Positions 21,987-33,186 of a stretch of DNA of 64,000 nt are shown here, piece after piece. The position numbers were made by a program, and so were the translations under genes. Every line of letters begins with the position of its first letter. The stretch's first letter is position 1. The notes beneath the pieces are model-generated. The model did not search any database. It was given only the letters and a program-made list of their open reading frames with translations, and was not told the DNA's origin. Source of the stretch: Neurospora intermedia (taxonomy: Eukaryota > Ascomycota > Sordariomycetes > Sordariales > Sordariaceae). The stretch is from NCBI GenBank assembly GCA_037102815.1, contig BTPP01000011.1:806001-870000 (forward strand), given 5' to 3'.

Positions 21987-22535
21987 GGTGTGGTTCGCCT
22001 TGTCGTCCACTGTCGCAGGTTGATCAATTCGAGAACTGGGCGTGGCGCAGATGGCTGGCGTAGTGAATGAAGCGACCAAGACAAGATAACGCAAAGTCAA
22101 AAGTAGGGGGGAAAAGAAGTTTAACAAGAGCAAGGAACTGCCCAAATCTGGAGGTAGCCGAGCAAGAAGGGCGGAAGGGCGGGGATCTCAGGGAGATGCA
22201 TGACTGCACGCAGCCCGATGGAATCATGAGGTCAGTACCCATTTCACATGCAGACGTGATCGGTGGTTGGTCTAATGCGGATAGAGTCCTGCGTCATGCT
22301 GTATTCGAACGTTCGACGCAAGAATGGGTACCCGGTAAACAAACGCTCTCAAGCTGGTATAAGCACAACGTCTTCAATATGCCGGAATGTGGACCTTATC
22401 TCAACAAAGGCATCGCGGAAACAAGACTCGGCGCCCCAAAAGGATTGCTTGTAGACATAAGACACATGGCCCGGTCTCTAGATCCATGCCCGATCCTCAA
22501 GCAGCACTAAAGTTGTCGATCAGTTTGGCTAGCAG

Positions 22536-23015
22536 TCATGGGTCTAAGATTAGATATGCCATAATATAGATATTCTTCCACTCAAGGCAACTTGGGTTGA
22601 GGGCGTTTGCTGTGAAATACGTACTGAGGAGCTTTGGAGGTAGTGAATCGGCCAGACTCGGGTCTTCCAGGAAATCGGTGTACATGGTCGTAGAGGTAGT
22701 CCTAACAACGAGAGCAAGGGTGAGATTTGGAAGAACATTACTTTCCCTTAGCAAGCACGCCGCCACGATCAGATACGGCAAATCGGCCATCACGCAATAT
22801 GACAATTATGACCAGGAACGGATGCCACCACGACTTTCTGGAAAGCTGAGCGTTCGTCCAAAGTCATACTTACCTATGAATAACATATGGATGAGTTCTG
22901 TGAGATGTTCGCGGGCTGTTTTGTGGCGCTTGTTTCCGACAGGTTCGGAGTCTGAACTGAAATATTGTGTGTGGAGTGGAAGCAGATGAGGGGATGGATA
23001 CAGCGCGGGGTACAA
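22536..23015 (-). pseudogene. BTB-family relic (C-terminal half only)
   Basis: Two frames on the minus strand carry BTB-family pieces. At 22806-23015, AREHLTELIHMLFIGKYDF resembles the family's RELLHIALLAHKYDL. At 22536-22805, LIVAACLLRESNVLPNLTLA and DFLEDPSLADSLPPKLLSTY resemble LVAAAWLFRNRSAFAKLIVE and RFLEDGVLEQAMPKKLWSTY of the left-edge gene. A GTACGT donor even survives at the conserved intron place. The N-terminal BTB strands are not found upstream, and the two pieces are in different frames. I read it as a truncated, decayed host gene copy. A spliced live gene is possible but needs a very unusual N terminus. Confidence 0.55.
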
Positions 23016-23643
23016 GTCTCAAAATGTAACTGTTTGGTACTTGAAGTTGAAAAAGGACGAAGGATGTACACAATGGAAGGCGTGATGTGCCGATAATCGC
23101 ATCACCGCCTATGGTAACTGGTGCCTGGTACCTGTCGTCGAGTGTCGTGAAGGGAACTGAAGTTCTCAGCCCGCCACCTGCCTCTTCATAACCGCGTACC
23201 TGCCACTTGGACAAGCTACAATTTACTGTGATCCTGTTCCATCATTTGGTTGTACCTGGATCATAGGTAGATACCTAACGTCTACTCACTTCTTTGGTCC
23301 TACGTTGACAAATCTCAGCGACCAAGGATCTGAGATCGCGCGCCACTCTGCTGCGGGATGATTACATTTTTTCGTTGAGAAAACATATCTTTTCTACGTT
23401 TCATAGTACTGAATACCTAGACCGACAACAGCTCATTCACAAACGTCTTTTTCCATCCTTCCCGCGCGCCTGACGCGTCCAGTCACGGTAGGTCCTTGAC
23501 CCTCAGCTCACAATCACACACCACGCTTTCGCCTCTCCCTGCACTCAACATTTCTCGTTCATCCCCTCCTCTCTCACCCTTTATTTGGTACACCAATTCT
23601 CGAGGACTCATAAAACAACCGGATTACTCGTTCCTCTTCATCG

Positions 23644-24387
23644 ATGACGGAGCTCACCATTCCGGACGTGATCGGCGTCGAGCCAGACAGAATGGAAGAC
23701 AACATGGCAGACCAGACAACCTTTTCGCCCGACTTTGACCTTGCTTTGATCGTTGGCTCGGAGAAGACACGCCCCGAGAAGGAACGCATTCTTGTCTCCT
23801 TCGTCATCCTCCGACTTGCCTCGCCTGTTTTTGCCGCTATACTCTCCCCTCCATAGAAGGAAAGTCAGGAAGCTGTCCACCAAGAACGGTTCCATCAAGG
23901 AGATTGAGCTCCCAGAGGATGATGCTGCAGCCATGAGATTCATCTGCGCAATTCTTCACCATCAGAACAATGATAAGATCGTCAAGGAAGTGCCGAGCGG
24001 GAGGACATTCCTGCACGTCGCTGTCCTCACGGTCCACGGACAAGTACGGATTTTTACAGAGCGCTTAAATTCGTTCTCGTGTCTTTCCTGAAGGCTGCAA
24101 GCCGTGCAAGCCCATTGAAGGATTGGGCTCCGATATCCGAACTTGAGACTTCACACAAAAGACAGCTTTTGACATGGGCAGATCTCCTCGACTTTGCAGC
24201 TGCAGATTATTTGCTCAATGACTGCAAATGGTTCAGCAAGTTCGCATTCGATCTAATGGCAATTCGCCGTCAGTATTCCGCCGAATTTCTATCGCCGTCT
24301 GTACTACTCTCCAATCAGAACTGTACGTCTCATGTAAATTACACCCAAAACGGTAAATTACATGCCAGCTACCTTGGGGATTTTTGA
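23644..24387 (+). pseudogene. Broken BTB-family gene copy
   Basis: A start (MTELTIPDVIGVEPDRMEDN) and BTB strands (TFSPDFDLALIVGSEK, VILRLASPVFAAILSPP) closely match the paralogue at 24.9-26.0 kb (TFSPDHDLVLIVGPEK, VVLRLASPVFCAMLSPP). The frame ends in a TAG at 23854-23856, just where the paralogue reads WVESK. Homology resumes in a second frame (EIELPEDDAAAMRFICAILH, FLHVAVL) and then a third near 24050-24330 (VSFLKAASRASPLKDW, LLDFAAADYLLNDCKWFSKF). At least one stop and two frame changes therefore separate it from a working gene. It lies in opposite orientation to its closest relative, so an inverted local duplication followed by decay is likely. A pure-intron explanation does not restore the frame. 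Confidence 0.75.
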
Positions 24388-24444
24388 ATGTATGTAGAGC
24401 ATGGGGTGGGTGTGCGGAGGGTTACTCATGTAGAGACTGCTTTT

Positions 24445-24500
24445 ACGCAAAGAAAAAAAAGAAAAAAAAAAAAAGAAAAAAAAAAAAAGAAAAAAAAAAT
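24445..24500. repeat. A-rich purine tract
   Basis: Runs of A interrupted by single G (AAAAAAGAAAAAA pattern) just downstream of the broken BTB copy. Simple sequence; no flanking duplication or element ends seen. Confidence 0.85.
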
Positions 24501-24888
24501 TAAACAGATTCGCATCCAAGGAAGGCATCATGTGCCTACGATATTGCGTTTCTCGATTTACTGTATATGTCAATCAACGTATATCTGTATGTGCTTTACA
24601 ACCAGAAACTTGTCTTCCTTTTTCCCTCTATCATCCAATATCTTCTCATGGATTTCCTTCTCCGGCCTGCAGCCTTCGGTGCTCTCGGATGCACCAACCA
24701 CCAAACAAGTTCTACAACCTCGCGAACACAGGTGTACAGGCCTTGAGGAAAGATCATATGGGTACTCTCCTCACAAAGAACTGAAAAGTCTGCAAGACTG
24801 ACCAAGCCTGAAGCCAACCGTTTCCGCAGGATTAGTTAACAGGGACCTTCCGAATCATACGGTCTTGATTGCCAGCTACGTTAATTCC

Positions 24889-25981
24889 TCAACAATGAAT
24901 TCGTGTCTCGTGCCGGACATCACAATTATCCTCGCCCTTCAGTTCACGGAGGCACACGATGGCGTGGGACTGCAATACCCGTACCTTGTCTCTAAGTGCC
25001 ACACCTGGTTGAAAGAACTGGATATGAGGAAATCTGCCAGATCCTGACGCACACCGCGAATTAAGGAATATCTTTTCTTCAGCGACGAGGGTCTCCAAAT
25101 CAGTAAACAACTCACTGAGGGGGGGAAAAACTCCATTTGCATCGGCGGTGCAGGACGTGAGACCCAATCTCTCAAATTTCTGGACAAGTGAGTGGCCCCA
25201 CTGACATTCACAGTGGCAGTACACGGATTTCTGGTCCAGGCATTCTCGAACAGCCCTGTAGGTGTCCAATTTGAGATGCAATACATTCTCTCCAAGGACG
25301 ACTGTTACCCCGACAGTTAGTATGAAAGTTTCGACTCAAGATATAGATCATGTATATGTAGTGTAGAGACGATCGATCAAAATTAATGTAAGAGGACCTA
25401 CCAAAGAACTTCGCCGGCAATATGCTGTTGATCAAATCGTCATCCATGAGTATGGTAAAAGACCACCGATGATTGATCAGCACATAAAGCGCAAACTTGC
25501 TAAACAACGTGCAGTCATCGACCACGTAAGCCGCGGCCGCAAGGTAGAGCAAGTCCTCCACCGGAACAAGTTTGCCGCTCGAATTCAGTGGACATTTCGA
25601 ACTCGCCCCTTTCAGCAGGCACTCAAGAACCCACTTTAGCGCCGTATACAGGTCGTATTTGTCTGCAGCGATAGCAATCTGCAAAGTCTCCTTGGCAGTC
25701 CGCGGCCTGTTAACGAATTCGTGGTCGTTGTGAAAGTGGAGGATGTGCATAATGAGCTGCATGGCATCCGGGTCGTCATCGGGGAGCGGTATCTCCTTGC
25801 CTTTGCTTTCAACCCAGGGGGGAGAGAGCATGGCGCAAAAGACGGGTGAGGCAAGTCGAAGGACAACAGACGAAGCATGAATGTGTTCCTTCTCTGGCCC
25901 AACAATCAGAACAAGGTCATGGTCAGGGGAGAAGGTCGTTCGAGCCGTCGTGGCTTCAATTGCCGTCGGCTGGATTTCCAT
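24889..25981 (-). CDS. BTB/POZ-like domain protein with Cys-rich C-terminal region
   Basis: Exons 25402..25981 and 24889..25301, 330 aa, with a 100-nt intron (GTAGGT donor, CTAAC branch-like site, AACAG acceptor) in phase 1. Residues about 15-115 are BTB-like: TTFSPDHDLVLIVGPEKEHI, SVVLRLASPVFCAMLSPPWV, EIPLPDDDPDAMQLIMHILH, LQIAIAADKYDLYTALKWVL. The helical tail is DLLYLAAAAYVVDDCTLFSK. Exon 2 has eleven cysteines, including CHCEC, LTSC, NSRC and IVCLREL, with PLSELFTDLE and LVAEEKIF blocks shared with the BTB genes at 1.8 and 20.7 kb. The pattern could bind metal, but no classical zinc-finger spacing is certain. It is the closest whole relative of the broken copy at 23.6 kb. Confidence 0.83.
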
Positions 25982-27417
25982 CGCGTCTGGAATGGCGAAC
26001 TCCGACCATTGACTGACTGAAGAGATATGGACTCTGGCTGTTTTGTGCGTTCTTGAACAACGCTGGATAATTGAAAGGGCTTGAAAGGAGGTTTAGACGG
26101 GGACTGTCGAGTTTTAAAGCAGAACTCGTTGTGTCAATGATAAAGGCGAGGGTCAAGGACCGCGATGGGACATGTATCGGAGGGATAGAAGGCGACAACG
26201 ATAAGGTTGATTGGAGTTGTCTAGGTGGAAGAGGGAAAATGGAAGCCAGGCAGCCAAGATATACCCGGAAGGGTGTGCCGGTGAATGGGCAAGGCCAGTG
26301 ACGGCTGTCCAGGGCACAGACTTCCAACAACATCGATGTCATGCGGGGGACGGACGGGCTGGTCAAAATGGGGCTCGTCCTGGACAAAATAGTTGAGACC
26401 TTTGACATTATACCTTGGGTATACTCCTACTATGCATACAAGCGTCTTTATTATGCCTCTGATTATGAGTTTTAGGCAATTCCTGAATCGAAATGATCCA
26501 AATGGGACTCTATTCGATGTCTTTTCGAACTGTTGTAATCCCTGTCAAAGTGTTGCAACGGCCTCTTTTTTTTGTTTTTATCTTAACGAGCGGTAGCGGA
26601 CTGCTTTACCTAACCAATCGGTTGGTCTCAACGATTTTGTCTCGGACGCGTGGGGAAACCAGTACAGAAAACCCTAAGAGGCAAGATTTCGAATGGCGCC
26701 TGAAAGATACTCAGTAAAGGTATATTTTGTAGTGCTATCTGCCCGGCGATGGCGCATCACCACTCTTAAGAACAGCCTAACACCATCAGTCACAACCTTA
26801 CCGGTCGGTACGCGTTGAGTTATGCCTCCCGATACTTCCCTAGAGGTATCATTTGAACCTCTCCTCACTCTCATTTGTAGCAATCTTTATTAAATGGCCA
26901 ATTGCTCTCTTCTTCGACGATGTCAACAATAGGTAGAGGTAGGTAGTCAATGCATCACCGAATCCCGACCGCCATCAAACTTCTAGTTCTTTACCGCGCA
27001 ACTCTCTCACCTACTGTTCTCGGATCTTTTCCAAGCCATAACACGATTAGCTCTGTCTTAACTGACGATTCTTCGCTTCCAAGTCGTTGTAGCACAGTAA
27101 GGTTTACGGTAGGGCCCGCCCTCAGCCAGTGAGTGATTGAGGCAAAGAAGACGTGCCTATTCCTGAAAACCTAGGCAATGCCTAGCGAGGCTCCGTCAGT
27201 TCTGGAACTCAACTTCGCAGGCAATTGGGGTCATAGCAAACGAATGTAGGCGTTGAGAATCCTTCGTGGAGCATCCAAGAAACAGCCTCGGGAAGCGCAT
27301 TGAATGCCAACAAGCGTCGCGTAATGAATCATTCACATTTCGTTGAGAATAATGATTGCTCCAGGTCAGTGCATTGTCGCAATTTCAAGAATACACGGAA
27401 ACTAGGTAATTAAGAGA
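25982..27417. other. Intergenic, no gene seen
   Basis: Promoter side of the BTB gene at 24.9-26.0 kb and 3' side of the arrestin gene. Contains TAGGTAGAGGTAGGTAG at 26931-26947, a short simple repeat common in intergenic DNA of these fungi. No supported ORF. Confidence 0.4.
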
Positions 27418-28953
27418 TCAAGTCCAAGGCGCCACAAACCTAACTACTTGCTCATTCGACACCTTGACAGTCTCCTTCGCCACCGCTAGAACCATCTCCC
27501 ACTTCAGCTCATGCGTCCGCCGAATATTATACGTCATGAAATCCGGATAAAGGAGTGCTCTCAGCTTCGCCGGCCCACCATTATACGCCAGTTCCGTCGG
27601 GTTAAACCTCAACCCCAGCTCAGCTCCGATATCTCGAGCCGGTGGTTCTCCTGTTGGACCAGAAGCAGGACCACCACCACCACTACTACTACTCCCACCC
27701 CCATCACCACCACCAACACCACCAGCAGCTGGACTCATTCCCTCCTTCAACGCTGCCTTTTCGTCCATAAACTGCTCCTTTTCCCTCAGGGCCATCTTCT
27801 CCTTCTTCTCCTCATCCCCCTCACCCGTACCCGCACCCGCACCCGCATTAGAGCCCATCCTCCTATCCCAAACAGGCAACGCCATCCCCTCCTCCCCTTC
27901 CTTCCACATCCAGCTCCACTCAACGACCTTGTCCGTCTTATCCGTATACCGATCCCAGATCCTCGAATTACCCACCTTCACCTCCGTCCTCGCCTTGACC
28001 ACCATCCGCAAACTAACCACACTAACCGTCGGAGTCCTCTCCAACTCCCTCACCTCGTCGCTCGTCTCGTCCGCCTGTCCCAGCCGCGGCACAGCCGCCA
28101 CCCGGAACGGCACAGGATCCACACTCCCCAATTGGATCACACCAGGTGTAATCACCATCACATCAAACGAGTACTTGGGCACTTTGGACGAGTGGAACAG
28201 TTTCAGGGTCTTCTGCTTGAAGGAAAGCTCCTCGCTGTCTGCAAATTCAGGTATCAACCGCTGTGTGCGCACCCCTTCCCGCTTTACGAAGCGGCCTACA
28301 CGCCACTCATCCGGATGCAGAGGCGGGATGGGTGGTGGTCGGATCGTTATCGGCAAGACTGCCGTGGCGGTTTTCTTGGCTGATGGAGAGCTGCTGAAGC
28401 GGGAAGTGTGCTGCTCGAAGAACTCGGCTTCGAGGACGTACTCGACATAGGCCTCGATGCCGTTGTAGTAGCGCGAGCCGATTTGGGTGTAAAACGTGAA
28501 AGGGAGAGGGTGGGAGGTGATTTGGTCGGGTGGATCGATCGGTAAGAAAGAATGTTTTTGCTTGTTGTGGGCTCCCTCGCAGATGGACTGGGGGTTGACG
28601 GGGCCGAAGGGGAGGGAGAAGGAAAAGGGCCAGGATTCGGGCGGTCTGCTGCCGTCTGGTGGGATGTGGATGGGGCCTCGGAAGATGGTGTTGTAGAAGG
28701 CTGGGCCGGAGCCGAGCAGCTCGAAGCGCGAGCGCACCGTGTGGTGGTGGTTGCTGTTGCCGCTGTTGGTGGTGTAGTCGACGCGCACTTTGGTGCGGCC
28801 GTAGAGCTTGATGCTCACGAGGGCTTCGGAGGAGACGACATGGCTGTGTCGGTAGACGCGGCCGGTGATGGGCTCGCCTGGGTTGAATTCCCGGTTGGGG
28901 ACGTCAAGCGCTATCGCCAGGTCCGGACTTGCTTCGGTCACGGCCTGGGGCAT
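27418..28953 (-). CDS. Arrestin-like (alpha-arrestin/ART-type) protein
   Basis: A single exon of 511 aa, with ATG at 28953 (MPQAVTEASPDLAIALDVPN). The N-terminal arrestin fold covers residues about 10-190: REFNPGEPITGRVYR, EALVSIKLYGRTKVRV, then WPFSFSLPFG and YVEYVLEAEFF. The C-terminal fold follows at about 240-350 (YSFDVMVITPGVIQLGSVDP, PTVSVVSLRMVVKARTEVKV). A long charged and Gly/Ser-rich insert (GGVGGGDGGGSSSSGGGG, about residue 420) precedes a final strand region. Family members act as adaptors that bring ubiquitin ligases to membrane transporters or receptors for endocytosis. I see no PPxY motif, which the Rsp5-binding members carry, so this one may work differently. Confidence 0.85.
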   Translation of the reverse strand: MPQAVTEASPDLAIALDVPNREFNPGEPITGRVYRHSHVVSSEALVSIKLYGRTKVRVDYTTNSGNSNHHHTVRSRFELLGSGPAFYNTIFRGPIHIPPDGSRPPESWPFSFSLPFGPVNPQSICEGAHNKQKHSFLPIDPPDQITSHPLPFTFYTQIGSRYYNGIEAYVEYVLEAEFFEQHTSRFSSSPSAKKTATAVLPITIRPPPIPPLHPDEWRVGRFVKREGVRTQRLIPEFADSEELSFKQKTLKLFHSSKVPKYSFDVMVITPGVIQLGSVDPVPFRVAAVPRLGQADETSDEVRELERTPTVSVVSLRMVVKARTEVKVGNSRIWDRYTDKTDKVVEWSWMWKEGEEGMALPVWDRRMGSNAGAGAGTGEGDEEKKEKMALREKEQFMDEKAALKEGMSPAAGGVGGGDGGGSSSSGGGGPASGPTGEPPARDIGAELGLRFNPTELAYNGGPAKLRALLYPDFMTYNIRRTHELKWEMVLAVAKETVKVSNEQVVRFVAPWT

Positions 28954-29849
28954 GGTGGAGGAAATGTAGGGGAAGTCGGTAAATCAGAAAAATCAAGACG
29001 TGAATTGAAGTTCGGGAACTCAAATGTAATTATATACCTTTCCCATTTCCCCGCAAAATGATACCTTGAAAGTGCAGGCGATGTTGCGGACAAGCAATTG
29101 GTCTCCCGTGTGGCCGCCGATGTCATCTTACTCCGGCTGTACGGCCCCGTTTGGAGAGGCGCAATCCGTCCCGAGACCCCTCATTGCCCTCCTCGGACTG
29201 ACAACACAGCCACATTGCGCCACGTTCACATTACTGGTAACCCTTTGTTTGGGGAGTTTTGGCTGCTGCCTGTGGTGGTGATCATCAAAAACTCATTTGA
29301 TGGCGGGTAAGCGGCACAAATGAATAGGAAACCAAGTGGATGTTGACGGCAGCAGGTCGGGTGAGAACTTCAAGGGAACATCTGCGGGCGATCACCTCGC
29401 TCCACTCGTCTCTAACATAGAGAATTTCAGCCCAAGATTACTACTTCAACTCTGCGCATTCGAAAGCCACAATCAGACGAAAAGTCAAAGTTTAGAAAGG
29501 GTGTTTACTTCTTTCTCTTTGGCAAGGCTTTTTCATCTCATTGACGCTGTTTGTGGACAACAGGAATCGTTGTGTTCCGAGAAGGCATGAATTGAGTGTT
29601 AGTGCACGCTGAGGCTCCACCATCATTAGGTGCTCCCACTGGGAGGACCTTGCATTGCATTCAGGCACATCAGCAACCCCCACGGAGATCTGAAGCTTCT
29701 TTGCAAACAACCTCCTCAAGCTTCCGTTTGCAACGCAAAAAATAAATGTCTTGAGAGGACCATGAGAGAATATGTCTTTTCTGCATTCTGAAACTTCGGA
29801 AAGTTACGCTCAAGAAAAAGCAAAAAAATGATTGGAACGACGGGAATTG
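28954..29849. other. Intergenic between arrestin gene and tRNA-Lys
   Basis: Promoter region of the arrestin-like gene; no other supported feature. Confidence 0.4.
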
Positions 29850-29937
29850 AGCCCGACGTGGGGGTCGAACCCACAACCTTGAGATTACGGAGGAACTCCT
29901 TAAGAGTCTCACGCTCTACCGATTGAGCTAGCCGGGC
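29850..29937 (-). tRNA. tRNA-Lys(CTT) with a 15-nt intron
   Basis: The acceptor GCCCGGC pairs with GTCGGGC (one G-T pair). D arm GCTCAATCGGTAGAGC, anticodon stem TGAGA/TCTCA with loop CTCTTAA and T arm GTGGGTTCGACCCCCAC are all sound. The 15-nt intron (AGGAGTTCCTCCGTA) sits at the canonical place, one base 3' of the anticodon, and contains a small self-complementary GGAG/CTCC hairpin. T runs downstream on the minus strand (29822-29828) serve as a pol III terminator. Confidence 0.96.
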
Positions 29938-30272
29938 AAGCGGCTATCAATCATTCCTTGATGAATGTTCGCTTTGGAAAAGACTCCCATAACCGCAGGT
30001 TTGCCCATTTTGACCTCTCAACAATCAACAACATGTGCCCACCACAACGATAGCTCGCCATGGACACTCGCAAATCACGCAAACCCAATGAAGGTTATTG
30101 AATCAATAGCTGACGTATCAATAATATAGAAACAAATGAGTCTTGCTTTTTTCGATAGCTAAACCTTGAACTCCAAAATTTGGTAACATATGCTAAGTAT
30201 ACATCCCGTTGTCAGATACAGACACCTTGCCTACAACTACAGCGACATCTGTTTCATCTAGTTTGTCGCTGC
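29938..30272. other. 3' flank of the cellobiose dehydrogenase gene
   Basis: No gene. I searched it for a missing CBM1 exon of the dehydrogenase and saw none. Confidence 0.45.
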
Positions 30273-33186
30273 TCATCTTCTCCATTTTCCCTTTCCATTT
30301 CCGCCAGGCACAGATCGTACAGGCTTCAAGGCCAAAATTTTCTGTGCAGCATGCTCCGAGGCAATCACGATCATCGCCGACGGGTTGCCGGTGGTCATGC
30401 CAGGGAAGATGGAGGCGTCAACAACAAAGAGGTTATCGGTACCGTACACCTTGGTGTTCAGATCCACGACAGCGCTACCTCCAGTACGGCCATCATCCTT
30501 GCCAAGCTTGGCAGTTCCCATCCAATGGTTTGACCGACGGTTGGAGGGTGAGACGATCATCTACAGGCACCGATTTGTCAGTAAAAGGTATGGTTCAGAC
30601 AGCGATGGACGGAAAAGGGGAACTCACATTGTTGATAAATGACTCGACAGTCGTGTTCGGGGGAGGCAAGACCCAGGAAATGTTGGGAATGACATTCAGC
30701 GCCGCCTGGAGGTTCTTGATGCCTTGGATGACGGTCTGCTTGTCGACATCGTTGTGAAGGTACGGGTGTTCGGCCACATTGGTGTCCAGACCCGATGAAA
30801 TGGCCATCCGGCCTCTGGAAACAACACCTCTTCCGAGATATTGGCTAAGAGTCATGGCATGCTTAGAAGTGGTGTACTGGTCGCTTCCCTCCACTCGAGC
30901 AGTCCATTGCAGAGTACGAACGATGTTGTCCGAGCCCTTAAGCTCATCCCACATCTGTAGGGCCACATGTTAGCGAGACTCGATTGATCGCACTGCGCCT
31001 GATGCCACGTACCAAAGGACCAATATTGGGAGCAGCTTGGGCAAGTATTCCAGATCTGTTCTGAAGATAGGCGCTCTTGTCACCTTCAATGGGCGTGTTC
31101 CAAGCCTCATAGAAGTCATAGAAGACAACATCAGGATGGGTGATGATGAGATCGGTGTTGAGATGATCCATGAGGTTGTAGCCAACTGGAAGGTTGATCC
31201 ATTGGTCCTTGGAAATGAACGTTGGGCCATCCGTCGATCCCTTGACAATCTCGAGTTGATCGGTTGGTCCGATACCGCCTGTGTTGTACCTGTCAGCAAA
31301 CAGGTCATCCAACGTGATTTCATACATCATCATGATAACTTACTGCGAAGAAGAAGCTTGGCGGAACCAAAAGTGCCTGCAGCAAAGATAACACGACCAG
31401 TGTTAGGGGTCACGTTGACAGTTCCGCTGAGACCACCATCCGTCAAGCATTCGAGCTCAACACCAGTGACACGGCTTCCGTTACGAACCGCCCTTCTCAC
31501 AGCTACATTGGTCCAGAGAGTGAACTGCTTGCGAGCTGCCGCCGTCGCAAGGTATGTTGCCAGAGGACCACCTCGCTCGCCCTTAGCGAACATGAAGGTG
31601 CTGTGACCAAAGGTGTGGTTCTTCTGGTTGTATGCATCGTTGGGGATCACCTCCTTCCAGCCGCTCTTGCTCAACCCACTGGCTAGGACATTGAAGCCCT
31701 CTTGTCGGTACAGCTTGCCGTTTTGCGAGGGATGCCAAGTTCCAGGAATGCGACCGAACACACGGTTAGTGGCTGGCACGGTATCTCTCGACTTCCAGCC
31801 CTCGGGGAAGTTGTAGTCCCAATCCTGAGGATGCGGCTATGGTTCGCGGTTAGTGGATGACTTCCCCGTTAAGTAAAATTGGAGCAACTTACTTTCCACC
31901 ACAGGCCGGCATTAACAGCCGTTCCTCCACCCAGGACACATCCCGCCATTTGGTCGGTATCTGTACAGGCGATGCCGGCAGAGTCCACCCAGATCTGATT
32001 GCATAGACCAGGAACATCGAAGCGAGTCAAGTTCGTGCCCTGAAGCCACTCAGGCTTCATGGTACCCTCCCATCTTCCAGTGGAGGGAGGTCCCTTCTCA
32101 ATCAACAACACACTTTTTCCGGCCTCGCTGAGCTTGTCCGCAATGGGAATGCCACCAGCACCGGCGCCAACGATGATGTAGTCGTACGTCTTGCTTGGGG
32201 CAGGTGTGCAAACGGGAACGGGCTCCGCTGTCGAAGTTGGCTCGGCTGGCGGCTCGGATCCAGTGGGTGCCGGGTCGGATGCCCTGTTTCAGCACATGTT
32301 AGTAACCATATGTAAATGAAGCGCATAGAACAAAACGTACCCAGAGCAGTCAGCAGTAGTCGTCTTCGTGGCCAAGGAAGCCCAAGCTGAGTAGGAGGTA
32401 TGCGGGACCTTCTCGAGAGGCGCTCCATATTGACCAAATCCATTATCATGGAAGCCAGGAATGGCCTTGTCAGGGCAAGTTGGGTTCTGAAGGTTTCCCT
32501 TCGCGGCGGCGCGGCCCAAGACGAGAAGGCCACTGCTGGTTGATACGCTTCCCTTGCTTCCTCCTTGGTTCCAGGCAAAACAGTCCTGGCAGCGATAGAT
32601 CAATTCGAACTGTGTCGAGTTCACAGTGGCAGAAATCTGGGTCAGGGTGGCATTTCCGGTGTAGAGTCCTGGCACATTATACCCGGATGCGTAGCGAAAC
32701 GAAGTAAAGACTTGGCCCTTGGAGGCCCAAGCCATGAGCAACAACGACTGTGTCATTTGTCCAGACTGGCCGTGGGAGACACCACACCATCCGGGACTCG
32801 CCGCATCACCAACATCACAGCGCTACCAATTGTTAGCTGATGCCCATCTCGAAGCAAGGAAGTGGTGGAGGGCACCGTACCAAGAGACCGATGTATTCGT
32901 TGGCATCTTTGGTCAGAGCATCCGGAGGCAAGACCAAGCCAAAGGCGTACGTTGCAGCATCTCCACCCCCAGAATTAGAACCAGGGTCCGGTCTCCAGGT
33001 GCTGAGGGTGATCTTGTTCACGGGATCGGTATATTGCTCGTTGATGTATTGAGCGGAGCATTGCTGTAGGTCTGTTGAGGTTGAATGATGTTAGACGATC
33101 TGAAGGGCCACCGAATGGGAACTGAAGGACAACTTACACAGTGACACCGCCAGAGCGATCGTTCCAATGCGGGTGAAGACCTTCAT
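30273..33186 (-). CDS. Cellobiose dehydrogenase (haem-flavin oxidoreductase, no CBM1)
   Basis: Eight exons: 33138..33186, 32881..33071, 32341..32822, 31893..32283, 31344..31836, 31013..31278, 30628..30954, 30273..30560; 828 aa. The signal peptide is MKVFTRIGTIALAVSL. An N-terminal cytochrome domain follows, with the expected haem b ligands: Met in GQMTQSLLLMAW and His in PGFHDNGFG. After a short Pro/Thr linker comes the GMC flavodehydrogenase, with Rossmann motif YDYIIVGAGAGGIPIADKL, LGGGTAVNAGLWW, catalytic His in SNHWMGTAKLG and Asn in MTTGNPSAMIV. Family members oxidise cellobiose and pass electrons through the haem to lytic polysaccharide monooxygenases outside the cell. The protein ends KPVRSVPGGNGKGKWRR with no C-terminal cellulose-binding module, as in class IIB ascomycete enzymes. 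All seven introns are 56-67 nt with GT-AG ends. Confidence 0.95.

Noticed and set aside
21987-22145. N-terminal extension of the BTB gene with a hydrophobic stretch
   Set aside because: Absent from the paralogues, and a later ATG gives the usual start; more likely leader sequence.
24445-24500. A-rich tract considered as a retroposon tail
   Set aside because: No reverse-transcriptase or SINE body upstream and no target-site duplication seen.
27511-28383. A 290-codon plus-strand frame rich in Thr, Arg and His
   Set aside because: Antisense shadow of the arrestin-like gene.
29938-30272. Search for a CBM1 exon of cellobiose dehydrogenase
   Set aside because: No cysteine-rich CBM1 pattern was found in any minus-strand frame.
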